DNA from: Liquorilactobacillus aquaticus DSM 21051
Lineage (GTDB): Bacteria > Bacillota > Bacilli > Lactobacillales > Lactobacillaceae
NCBI RefSeq assembly: GCF_001436755.1
Contig: NZ_AYZD01000016.1
Coordinates: 45,700-96,002 of the forward strand
Length of the DNA stretch: 50,303 bases
Reading direction: 5' to 3'
The position numbers were made by a program, and so were the translations under genes. Of the stretch, positions 8,110-17,613 are shown in pieces. Within the stretch, counting starts at the first letter, position 1, and each line of letters starts with the position of its first letter. The notes below the pieces were generated by a model that did not search any database, was not told the origin of the DNA, and worked only from the letters and a program-made list of their open reading frames with translations.

Positions 8110-9450
8110 TTAACTTAATTTAGGTACAGTTATCCGGCCATTTTTTATATAACTTTGAAATTCTTTATAAATTGGTGCAAAGACTTCAACTTGACTTGAG
8201 CGTGCAAGCATTTCTTTTGGAAAGAAAAACCTTTCGTCACCTGAAACTTTACCTGTTATGGCAGCAACAAGATTGCTGATGGTTGAAAGCTCAACCAAAG
8301 TACCGTCATCTTGCATCAACTCAATTTGGGTACGCTGTTTTTGACTCGTAGGGTCGTAAGCATCGTAAGGAAGATCATAACTGTCATTTGTAGCAGTATA
8401 GTACTCTGCATCATAGCCAGCTTCATTGACCAGATCACGGAGTTTAGGCAGCAGAACAGTGGTTCGAGAGTTAAATCTGACTGATTTTAAAGGCTTACGA
8501 TTAAGAAAACGCTTGGCCAAATCACTGAGTATTTTATCTGAACTATCGCACCAATGAATGAAATACGTTGTTAAAACACCATCATCCAATTTCAGATAAT
8601 CAGATAAGCAAAAATTATTTTTAAAAAAAGGCAGCAGCAAGTGCGGAGTGATTGCCGTATCTAGTTTACCCTTCTCATATAAAACTTTTGCTCTTTTTAA
8701 GAGATGGCTTAAAATGACTTCCATCGAACGTGAAACAGGATGGAAGTATACTTGCTGATACATTTGAAAGCGACTAACGATATAGTCTTCGACCGCATGC
8801 ATTCCGCTAATATGAAAAGTGATCCCTCGCTTGTAAGGACGCATTACACGCAGGATGCGTGTGAGATCGAATGTTCCGTAATTCGTTCCAGTATAGTAAG
8901 AATCACGTAAGAGATAGTCCATTCGATCTGCATCTATTTGGCTGGAGATCATTTGAACAACCTGAGGATTAGGGTATGTTTTCTGAATGACACTTGCAAC
9001 TTCTTGCGGGAAATTGGACGAAACACGTCTTAAAACTTGATTGACTTCAGTCGTTTTAGAAGTTAGAATTTCGGCAGTTATCGCTTCATGATCAGTGTGG
9101 AATATATGTTCGAACGTATGTGAATATGGTCCATGACCTATGTCATGAAGTAAAGCTGCACATAAGGCAACTAAGCGCTCATGATCATCCCATAAACCAT
9201 CGCCTTTTTTCTTCGAGGGATAATTGCGCTGAAAGAGTTCACATATCTGACGAGTAATTTCATAAACACCAACCGAATGTGTAAAGCGTGAGTGCTCAGC
9301 ACCATGGAAAGTACTGTTAGAAGTTCCAAGTTGGCGAATACGGCGGAGACGCTGAAATTCACGTGTGTTAATCAAATCAAGAATAACTTGATGCTGAATG
9401 AAAATATAATTGTGAATTGGGTCTCTCAAAACTTTCTCCATTGATAGCAT
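8110..9450 (-). CDS. HD-domain phosphohydrolase (dGTPase-like, YwfO type)
   Basis: I start this gene at the ATG at 9450 (MLSMEKVLRDPIHN), since family members begin here and the 37 residues further upstream look non-coding. The 446-aa protein has the metal-binding HD core: His53 in AEHSRFTHSVG, His102-Asp103 in LLHDIGHGPYSHTFEH, and a later Asp in SSQIDADRMDYLLRDS. The family relates to deoxynucleotide triphosphohydrolases; the substrate is not settled here. The start lacks a strong Shine-Dalgarno site, so ATG 9441 is an alternative. Confidence 0.82.
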   Translation of the reverse strand: MLSMEKVLRDPIHNYIFIQHQVILDLINTREFQRLRRIRQLGTSNSTFHGAEHSRFTHSVGVYEITRQICELFQRNYPSKKKGDGLWDDHERLVALCAALLHDIGHGPYSHTFEHIFHTDHEAITAEILTSKTTEVNQVLRRVSSNFPQEVASVIQKTYPNPQVVQMISSQIDADRMDYLLRDSYYTGTNYGTFDLTRILRVMRPYKRGITFHISGMHAVEDYIVSRFQMYQQVYFHPVSRSMEVILSHLLKRAKVLYEKGKLDTAITPHLLLPFFKNNFCLSDYLKLDDGVLTTYFIHWCDSSDKILSDLAKRFLNRKPLKSVRFNSRTTVLLPKLRDLVNEAGYDAEYYTATNDSYDLPYDAYDPTSQKQRTQIELMQDDGTLVELSTISNLVAAITGKVSGDERFFFPKEMLARSSQVEVFAPIYKEFQSYIKNGRITVPKLS

Positions 9451-9581
9451 TTTATCTCTGTAAGCTGTAATGATATTCAACTCCCTACCCTTTAATAAAA
9501 AATAGTGTCTTTTATACTTTTGATTATAACTTAAACTTCTCCGAAGCGCACTGACCTGCAAGTAATTGGAATTTTAAAATA

Positions 9582-9611
9582 GTGACCAAATTTAATTATT
9601 TGATATATAAT
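9582..9611 (+). promoter_or_regulatory. Promoter of the DUF1934 gene
   Basis: A perfect -10 TATAAT (9606-9611) is preceded at 18 bp by GTGACC (9582-9587), a partial -35. It lies 34 bp before the TTG start. Confidence 0.6.
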
Positions 9612-9644
9612 GTAAAAAAGAATGGAAAAAGGTGGTGGAGACTT

Positions 9645-10073
9645 TTGGCGAAAGGAACTCCGGTTTTGATATATTTGCAGACTCAACGAAACCAAGGTGG
9701 GGAAATCAGTGATTACGCTAAAAAATTTCAAGGACAACTGTTTCGAATAGGGCCTTCGCTCTATTTACGCTATCTTGAGGAAGATGAAGAGAACAAAGCA
9801 ACTGTCACATTTAAAATCTCAGAAAATGGAATTATTCAATTAACACGTAAGCAGGCAGATATCCAAATGAAACTGTATTTTGGAGATAAGCAGAGAATTG
9901 CTGCTCTTTATCGTACAGCGGTTGGAGATATTCCAATTGAAACAATCACGCCTGCGCTAAGTGTTACAACGCGGGATAATCCCTTGTCTGGTGTGATTAA
10001 AATTGATTATCTTCTCTATAGTGGAGAAAAATTGCTTGGAGATTATAAATTAAGATTGCAATTTACAGCATAA
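9645..10073 (+). CDS. DUF1934 family protein (YwiB-like beta-barrel)
   Basis: The start is a TTG at 9645 just after GGTGGTGGAG; it gives the family-like N-terminus MAKGTPVLIYLQTQ. The protein is 142 aa and belongs to DUF1934 (B. subtilis YwiB), small calycin-like beta-barrels of unknown function. The alternating pattern of beta-strands and the closing KLRLQF fit. It is divergent from the HD hydrolase and upstream of rpoE. Confidence 0.8.
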   Translation: MAKGTPVLIYLQTQRNQGGEISDYAKKFQGQLFRIGPSLYLRYLEEDEENKATVTFKISENGIIQLTRKQADIQMKLYFGDKQRIAALYRTAVGDIPIETITPALSVTTRDNPLSGVIKIDYLLYSGEKLLGDYKLRLQFTA

Positions 10074-10117
10074 AAATGTATGATTAAGTCTAGACTGTAG
10101 AAGGGACGTGTACCAGT

Positions 10118-10687
10118 TTGGAGCTAGAAAAATTCAAGGATGCCAACAAAAATGAATTATCTATGATCGAAGTTGCTCGTGTGATTTTGAAGCGTCGCGG
10201 AGACGTGATGCCATTTGCTGATTTAGCAAATGAGATCCAAGAGTACCTTGGAAAAAGTGATGAGGAGATAAGAGAACGTCTTTCTCAATTTTATACAGAT
10301 TTAAATATCGATGGCAGTTTCATTTCGTTGGGGGATAATCTTTGGGGATTACGCTCATGGTATCCGTATGATTCTATCGATGAAGCTGTCATTCATGTTG
10401 AAGATGAAGAAAATGATATGCCTAAGGGTAAAAAACGTAAAAAGGTTAATGCTTTCATGGCTGATGCAGCTGATGATGATGACGTTATCGACTATAATAA
10501 CGATGATCCTGAAGACGAAGATTTAGCTGTCGACTATGATTCGGAAGATGAAGATCATGAATTAAAAGAATACAGTAATGATTTAAATGATATTGATGAC
10601 CCTGAGGATGAAGAAGAATTACCTGATGGAATTGAGGGTCAATTATCAGAATTGTCTGATGATGAAATGGATGATGACAACGAGTAA
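10118..10687 (+). CDS. rpoE: RNA polymerase delta subunit
   Basis: The 189-aa protein has the N-terminal HARE-HTH fold (about 1-85: [24 protein letters not shown]...) and a long, extremely acidic C-terminal tail of Asp/Glu (about 95-189), the hallmark of delta. This Firmicutes-specific subunit displaces nucleic acids from RNA polymerase and makes initiation more sensitive to the initiating NTP. The start is TTG at 10118 with AAGGGA 11 bases upstream. It is directly upstream of pyrG, as in B. subtilis. Confidence 0.95.
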   Translation: MELEKFKDANKNELSMIEVARVILKRRGDVMPFADLANEIQEYLGKSDEEIRERLSQFYTDLNIDGSFISLGDNLWGLRSWYPYDSIDEAVIHVEDEENDMPKGKKRKKVNAFMADAADDDDVIDYNNDDPEDEDLAVDYDSEDEDHELKEYSNDLNDIDDPEDEEELPDGIEGQLSELSDDEMDDDNE

Positions 10688-10694
10688 TTGATGC

Positions 10695-10733
10695 TTGACT
10701 GTTCGATAGTTTTTTTGTAAAATTCTTATTGGG
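10695..10733 (+). promoter_or_regulatory. pyrG promoter with GGGC initiation site
   Basis: -35 TTGACT (10695-10700), 17 bp, -10 TAAAAT (10718-10723), then 7 bases to GGGC (10731). In B. subtilis and relatives pyrG transcripts start at such a GGGC; when CTP is scarce the polymerase stutters and adds extra G residues. The match in spacing and sequence makes the same mechanism likely here. Confidence 0.8.
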
Positions 10734-10773
10734 CGCCTGGCACGTTAGTGTTAGGCATTGTACGGAGATGTTT

Positions 10774-12484
<1,711 letters not shown>

Positions 12485-12568
12485 TTAAAAAGGGAATTCT
12501 CACAGGAGAAAATAAATGTGTTATCCTAGGTATATAAAGAATTTTGACATATCTTGGGGGGAATCAGA

Positions 12569-12775
12569 GTGAGTACGAATGATCAAGCAGTTTCTTTAGC
12601 GGAAAAATTGGTTTTGTTTCAAGAAAAATACCATGTAACTGATGCAGCAATTTCATTAGCAAGCCATTTATCTGTTGAGAAGGTCCACGGCATAAAAATG
12701 AATAAATACTTACCAGACAGTGATGAAAAAGAACTGCTTCTGGATTTTATGAACACTTATGCTGAAAAGCAATAA
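12569..12775 (+). CDS. Small hypothetical protein, possible HTH
   Basis: GTG at 12569 is preceded by GGGGGGA (12556-12562), giving a 68-aa acidic protein that I do not recognise. The middle (VTDAAISLASHLSVEKVHGIK, about 21-40) has the spacing of a helix-turn-helix, as in the first helices of XRE-type regulators, but it is too short for a whole regulator. It lies between pyrG and murA, where B. subtilis carries unrelated genes. Confidence 0.6.
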   Translation: MSTNDQAVSLAEKLVLFQEKYHVTDAAISLASHLSVEKVHGIKMNKYLPDSDEKELLLDFMNTYAEKQ

Positions 12776-12856
12776 AAGCACGCTACCTATGCTTAATCTT
12801 ACGGGCTGTAATGGTTTATGAAAAAAATTTTGCAGGGCAATGTGGACATTATAAGC

Positions 12857-12912
12857 TAGAAATAGGGGATTTGAGTCAAAAGTTAGCTTTTGACTCAAAT
12901 CCCCTATTTCTA
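12857..12912. terminator. Long perfect hairpin (26-bp stem)
   Basis: Arms 12857-12882 and 12887-12912 are perfectly complementary over 26 bp with a TTAG loop. It follows the 68-aa gene by about 80 bp. There is no long T-run, but the stem alone should be very stable in RNA. It shares TGAGTCAAAA with the hairpin at 7183-7223. Confidence 0.7.
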
Positions 12913-13189
12913 ACTTTCTATTATATGAATTAACGTGATTTAATGTTTTAAGGCTAACCTGTTTTTTTAGTGAATATTTTTATTAAACGTGTTAGAGTGA
13001 TTTGGGACAACCATAAATTTTAGTAACTCTGAATTTAAGTGACATCGTTCAATTTATTGGACTACATTTTACAAGGCGTCAATCGGGCGGAGTTTACTTT
13101 TTTCAATAAATATTAGAATAAATGAAATTTATGTAATAGTTTTTTTGATGAAAATTTGAGAATAATTATGTTAATTTAACTGTTTTAGA
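12913..13189. other. AT-rich intergenic stretch without recognised gene
   Basis: Between the long hairpin and the murA promoter I see no ORF with a ribosome site, no tRNA and no conserved RNA motif. It is AT-rich with several T-runs. Confidence 0.5.
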
Positions 13190-13218
13190 TTGAAACCACA
13201 GCAGCTATCTTGTATGAT
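13190..13218 (+). promoter_or_regulatory. murA promoter
   Basis: -35 TTGAAA (13190-13195), 17-bp spacer, -10 TATGAT (13213-13218). The predicted start, near 13225, coincides with a small hairpin (GGCACG TTT CGTGCC, 13226-13240), leaving a leader of about 120 bases before murA. Confidence 0.65.
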
Positions 13219-13344
13219 GAAGAGAGGCACGTTTCGTGCCCCGTGTTAGCGTACATTTGATTTTTTTGAGTACTTTTGTATGTATGATTTTAACAGAGTT
13301 GAGATTTCTTATTGCTTAATAGTCGAGTGGGGATTTATAGAAAA

Positions 13345-14631
13345 ATGAAAAAAATGATTATTAGAGGAGGGCAGAAACTGTCAGGCGAAGTCACTATTGG
13401 CGGAGCTAAGAATAGTACAGTTGCCCTTATACCAGCCGCAATTTTAGCGGATACTCCAGTTACGTTTGATTCTGTTCCTGATATTTTAGATGTACATAAC
13501 TTGATGCTGATTTTAAGATCAATGAATGTTGAGTCGACGTTCAGTCATGGAGAACTGTACGTTGATCCTACTAAAATAAAGAAGGTTCCACTACCAGGTG
13601 GAGCAATTAAAAGTTTGCGTGCATCATATTACTTTATGGGTGCACTTTTGGGACGCTTTGGCGAAGCAGTTGTTGGTTTTCCAGGTGGAGATAACATAGG
13701 TCCGCGTCCAATAGATCAGCATATTAAGGGTTTTGAAGCTTTAGGTGCAACAGTTATTGAAAAAAACGATGCGGTTCATATTAGAACAGGTGAAGAAGGC
13801 CTACATGGTGCACGCATTTTTTTTGATATCGTTTCTGTTGGTGCGACGATTAATGTTCTGTTAGCAGCGGTTAAAGCAAAGGGAACGACTGTCATTGAAA
13901 ATGCTGCTAAAGAGCCGGAAATAGTTGATTTAGCGACCTTTTTAAATAATATGGGCGCGCAGATTCGTGGTGCAGGTACTGATGTAATAAGAATAAAAGG
14001 GGTAGAAAGCCTTAAAGCTACAAATACGCATACGATTATCCCAGATAGAATCGAAGCTGGCACATACTTGTCCTTTGCGGCAGCAAATGGAAATGGTGTT
14101 TTAGTTAAGAACGTTATAACAGAGCACTTGGAGCCATTTATCGCCAAATTAGTTGAAATGGGTGTTTATCTTGAGGTGAACGAAGACAGTATTTATGTTA
14201 AAGGTGGAGAAGAATTAGCACCAGTAACTGTTAAAACGGCGCCTTTCCCAGGTTTTGCGACCGATTTGCAGCAACCGATAACACCTCTATTGATGAAGGC
14301 ACGTGGGAATAGCAAAATTATTGACACTCTATATCCTGAAAGAGTCAAACATATACCCGAAATGCAGAGGATGGGTGGAAAGATTTCAAGTAGCAACGGT
14401 GTTATCACAGTCGGTCATTCAGACTCACTACAGGGAACAACGGTCGAGGCAAGTGAGATCAGAGCAGGTGTTTCGTTACTAGGACTGGCTTTAATGTCGC
14501 GAGGCACAACAACGATTATTAAAGCTGAAAATATCTTGCGCGGCTACGAGCGTATTGTTGAAAAGCTACGTGGTTTATCAGTTGATATTCAGATTATCGA
14601 AAAAAATGACGATTTGAAGAAACAACTGTGA
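13345..14631 (+). CDS. murA: UDP-GlcNAc 1-carboxyvinyltransferase with Cys-to-Asp active site
   Basis: This 428-aa enzyme catalyses the first committed step of peptidoglycan synthesis, transferring enolpyruvyl from PEP to UDP-GlcNAc. Lys22 in GGAKNS and the [16 protein letters not shown] segment are present. The catalytic loop reads [15 protein letters not shown]: the usual Cys (E. coli Cys115) is Asp116 (codon GAT, 13690-13692). Such enzymes remain active but are not alkylated by fosfomycin, as known for mycobacteria. I start at ATG 13345; upstream codons lack support. It overlaps rho by 4 bases. Which of the two Firmicutes paralogues it is cannot be decided without the genome. Confidence 0.92.
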   Translation: MKKMIIRGGQKLSGEVTIGGAKNSTVALIPAAILADTPVTFDSVPDILDVHNLMLILRSMNVESTFSHGELYVDPTKIKKVPLPGGAIKSLRASYYFMGALLGRFGEAVVGFPGGDNIGPRPIDQHIKGFEALGATVIEKNDAVHIRTGEEGLHGARIFFDIVSVGATINVLLAAVKAKGTTVIENAAKEPEIVDLATFLNNMGAQIRGAGTDVIRIKGVESLKATNTHTIIPDRIEAGTYLSFAAANGNGVLVKNVITEHLEPFIAKLVEMGVYLEVNEDSIYVKGGEELAPVTVKTAPFPGFATDLQQPITPLLMKARGNSKIIDTLYPERVKHIPEMQRMGGKISSSNGVITVGHSDSLQGTTVEASEIRAGVSLLGLALMSRGTTTIIKAENILRGYERIVEKLRGLSVDIQIIEKNDDLKKQL

Positions 14632-15959
14632 GTGATCAACTTGTTTCGAGTAAACCTGAAGGGGAGAGTATTACGGAAAATTTAACATTAGTTGATTTAA
14701 AGAATAAAACGTTGAAAGAAATTTATGGTTATGCTCGTGAATTTAAAATACCATATTATAGTCAAATGAATAAAAAAGAACTTTCTCTTGCTATAATTAG
14801 AGCTCAAGCTGAAAAGCAGGGCTTTTATTACATGTCTGGTGTTTTAGATATCACAGCTCAGCAAGATGGGTATGGTTTTTTGCGGCCAATCAACTATGGT
14901 TCCTCGCAAGAGGATATATATATTTCTTCTTCTCAAATTCGCCGTTTTGGTTTACGTAATGGTGATCTAGTTGCAGGTAAAGCTCGACCGCCGAAGCCAA
15001 AAGAACGTTACTACGGCTTAATGCATGTAGACAGTGTAAACGGAAAACATCCTGAAGAGGCAAAACAACGTCCCCATTTTCCAGCGCTTACTCCGTTGTA
15101 TCCTGAAAAACAGATGTTTTTAGAAACAACTCATGGTAAGATCGCGACACGTATTCTAGATTTATTTGCTCCAATTGGTTTTGGTCAAAGAGGATTGATC
15201 GTTGCTCCTCCTAAAGCTGGAAAGACAAGTTTGTTAAAAGCAATTGCGAATGGAATTACTAGAAATTATCCACAAGCCAAATTGATTCTGTTGTTAATTG
15301 ATGAGCGTCCAGAAGAGGTTACTGACTTAGAAAGAACAATTGACGGCGAGGTGGTTTATTCAACCTTCGATCAAAAACCAGAGAATCATGTGCGAGTTTC
15401 AGAGCTGGTACTTGAGCGAGCAATGCGACTTGTAGAGGATAAGCAGGATGTTGTGATTTTACTTGATTCATTAACTCGATTGGCACGTGCTTACAATTTG
15501 ATTGTCCCGCCCAGCGGGAGAACATTATCCGGTGGAATTGATCCGGCAGCTTTATTTAAGCCCAAAAAATTTTTTGGTGCAGCGCGTAATATTGAAGAAG
15601 GTGGCAGCTTAACAATCCTGGCGACATCTTTAGTTGATACTGGTAGTCGAATGGATGATGTTATTTATGAAGAATTCAAAGGAACCGGCAATCAGGAGAT
15701 TCAATTAACACGTGATTTGGCCGAACGTCGTATTTTTCCAGCAGTTGATTTAAAGAAATCCGGAACACGTAAGGAAGAATTGTTGTTGAGTAAAGATTGC
15801 CTAGATTTTATGTGGAAATTGCGCAAATCGCTGCCTAATGATGCAGCAAGAAGCGCTGAGCAAGTTATTAAGATGCTTGGAAAGACTAAAAACAACGAAG
15901 AATTTATTAAAGAGTGCGAGAGTAAACTCGCTAAGCATGAAGATAACAGAAAAAGATAA
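14628..15959 (+). CDS. rho: Transcription termination factor Rho
   Basis: The 443-aa hexameric RNA helicase ends untranslated transcripts. It has the N-terminal Rho_N helical part (about 18-62), a cold-shock-like RNA-binding domain (about 65-140), and a RecA-type motor with Walker A APPKAGKT (193-200), [14 protein letters not shown], and Walker [17 protein letters not shown]. The GTG start overlaps the murA stop (GTGA), so translation is coupled. The murA-rho-rpmE order is conserved in Firmicutes. Confidence 0.96.
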   Translation: MSDQLVSSKPEGESITENLTLVDLKNKTLKEIYGYAREFKIPYYSQMNKKELSLAIIRAQAEKQGFYYMSGVLDITAQQDGYGFLRPINYGSSQEDIYISSSQIRRFGLRNGDLVAGKARPPKPKERYYGLMHVDSVNGKHPEEAKQRPHFPALTPLYPEKQMFLETTHGKIATRILDLFAPIGFGQRGLIVAPPKAGKTSLLKAIANGITRNYPQAKLILLLIDERPEEVTDLERTIDGEVVYSTFDQKPENHVRVSELVLERAMRLVEDKQDVVILLDSLTRLARAYNLIVPPSGRTLSGGIDPAALFKPKKFFGAARNIEEGGSLTILATSLVDTGSRMDDVIYEEFKGTGNQEIQLTRDLAERRIFPAVDLKKSGTRKEELLLSKDCLDFMWKLRKSLPNDAARSAEQVIKMLGKTKNNEEFIKECESKLAKHEDNRKR

Positions 15960-15988
15960 TTGCGCGTGTTGTTTTTTCGTGGTACAAT
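15960..15988 (+). promoter_or_regulatory. rpmE2 promoter
   Basis: -35 TTGCGC (15960-15965), 17 bp, -10 TACAAT (15983-15988). It overlaps the stop region of rho and would give rpmE2 its own transcript. Confidence 0.65.
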
Positions 15989-16056
15989 GTCTTGAGTTGT
16001 GGTACTAAGAATAACTCTGATTCAGCAAATGTTTCAGGGCAAAGGAGTGTAATATA

Positions 16057-16308
16057 ATGAAACCAGGAATTCATCCAGATTATCATAAAGTTGTTTTTCA
16101 AGATTCAGCAACAGGTTACAAATTTATCTCTGGTTCTACAAAAAAATCAGATGAAACAATTGAATGGGAAGACGGAAACACATATCCATTGATTCGTGTT
16201 GAAATCTCATGTGACTCACATCCATTCTACACAGGACGTCAAAAGTTTACGCAAGCAGATGGCCGTGTGGATCGTTTCAACAAGAAGTATGGTTTTACAA
16301 ACAAATAA
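16057..16308 (+). CDS. rpmE2: 50S ribosomal protein L31 type B
   Basis: The 83-aa protein begins [16 protein letters not shown] and lacks the two CxxC motifs of zinc-binding L31, which identifies the zinc-independent type B. It contributes to the 50S central protuberance and the intersubunit bridge. AAAGGAG lies upstream of the ATG. It has its own promoter and terminator. Confidence 0.96.
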   Translation: MKPGIHPDYHKVVFQDSATGYKFISGSTKKSDETIEWEDGNTYPLIRVEISCDSHPFYTGRQKFTQADGRVDRFNKKYGFTNK

Positions 16309-16327
16309 GAAAATTCCTAGCTATATC

Positions 16328-16369
16328 AAAAAAAGCCATGATACGATCGACTGTATCATGGCTTTTTTT
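16328..16369. terminator. Bidirectional terminator after rpmE2
   Basis: Arms GCCATGATAC (16335-16344) and GTATCATGGC (16353-16362) are flanked by seven A and seven T, so it can serve both rpmE2 (plus) and the MFS gene (minus). Confidence 0.9.
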
Positions 16370-16383
16370 GTTTAAGTAGCTAA

Positions 16384-17598
16384 TCATTTTTTAGTTGCGA
16401 AATTGACCCAGAAAAAGCCTAAGAAGAGAATAAGCGCGGTTGAAAGAAAAACGTTATTATAATTGGACATTCCTGAAATAGTTGAACCGATCAATGGGCC
16501 TGCAACGCTTCCCAAAGCTTGAAAAGACTGATTGTAACTAAAAATTCTTCCAGTTGCATATGAAGGTGTATTTTTAGCCAACAGTGTTTGAACAGCTGGA
16601 AGCATCGCTGCATTAGAAATGCCGATCAAGAAGCGAAGGATGCCAAATTGCCAGATACTGCCCGCAAAAGCCATCGGAACAAAAACGATTATGGCAAAAA
16701 GCATACCGAGTTTAAGAATACGTGCTGTACCTATTTTATCACCCAGTGTCCCAAAACGAGGAGCTGCTAAGAGAGTGGCAATTCCAGGCATAGATGCAAC
16801 AATTCCACTTGCAATTGTTATTGGCCCGACATTGTGCATTATTTCGCGGACATACAGACTGATAATAGGACTGATTGAAAAATTTCCGAGTTGAATTAAA
16901 AATGTGGCGACAAGCATTCCGATCACCAATTTAGAATTTTTTAATCCATGAAAAATTTCACGTGAATTTTTTAAATCTTTATCATTTGCTGGAAGATAAT
17001 TTTCATGCACAAAAAAAGCACTTAAGAAAAAAACTAAAATTAAAATAAATCCTGTTATCAGAAAAGTGAGCCGATACCCGAAAACAGCTGCGATAACACC
17101 GCCAACGAATGGGCCAAATAAGGTTCCGCTAACAGATCCAGTGGTTAAGAATCCTAAGGCTTTTCCACTTTGGCCCTTAGGGGTCTCTGTAGCGACCAAA
17201 GCATTTGCATTGCTGATATAGCCGGAGAAAATACCTTGAACGAGGCGTAGAAAAATTAGCTGATAGACGTTGGTGACCAAAGCCATAAGCCCGATTACGA
17301 AAGCCATTCCTAGAGAGGCACGAAGAATCATTAATTTGCGGCCTTTACGGTCGGCTAAGCGGCCCCAAAAGGGGGAGATGACGGCCGTTACTAAAAAAGT
17401 TGCAGAGTAAGTTAAACCACTGTAAAAGTTAAGTTGGCTTGTAGAAAAATTTCCTAGAGTATCAATATAAAGTGATAAAAATGGCATAACTAAACTAAAT
17501 GCAATTCCTGCCATGAAAGTGCCAAACCAAAGAACAAACAAATTTTTCTCCCATTTTTGGCGGGGTCGAAACATTTTGTGTTTGATTTTTTCTAACAT
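16384..17598 (-). CDS. MFS transporter, probable multidrug exporter
   Basis: The 404-aa protein has about 12 transmembrane segments and the major facilitator motif A, GRLADRKGRKLM (about 79-90), between segments 2 and 3. The GxxSGPxxG-like motif C (GSVSGTLFGPFVGG, about 152-165) typical of drug:H+ antiporters is visible in segment 5. The family includes TetA- and NorA-like pumps; the substrate cannot be predicted. AAGGGAG lies upstream of the ATG. It starts 16 bp after the helicase gene ends and is probably in the same transcript. Confidence 0.88.
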   Translation of the reverse strand: MLEKIKHKMFRPRQKWEKNLFVLWFGTFMAGIAFSLVMPFLSLYIDTLGNFSTSQLNFYSGLTYSATFLVTAVISPFWGRLADRKGRKLMILRASLGMAFVIGLMALVTNVYQLIFLRLVQGIFSGYISNANALVATETPKGQSGKALGFLTTGSVSGTLFGPFVGGVIAAVFGYRLTFLITGFILILVFFLSAFFVHENYLPANDKDLKNSREIFHGLKNSKLVIGMLVATFLIQLGNFSISPIISLYVREIMHNVGPITIASGIVASMPGIATLLAAPRFGTLGDKIGTARILKLGMLFAIIVFVPMAFAGSIWQFGILRFLIGISNAAMLPAVQTLLAKNTPSYATGRIFSYNQSFQALGSVAGPLIGSTISGMSNYNNVFLSTALILFLGFFWVNFATKK

Positions 17599-17613
17599 TA
17601 AGCGATTCTCCCT

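Noticed and set aside
9451-9561. 37-residue N-terminal extension of the HD hydrolase
   Set aside because: It overlaps the promoter region of the divergent gene and is not family-like; MLSMEKVLRDP is the expected start.
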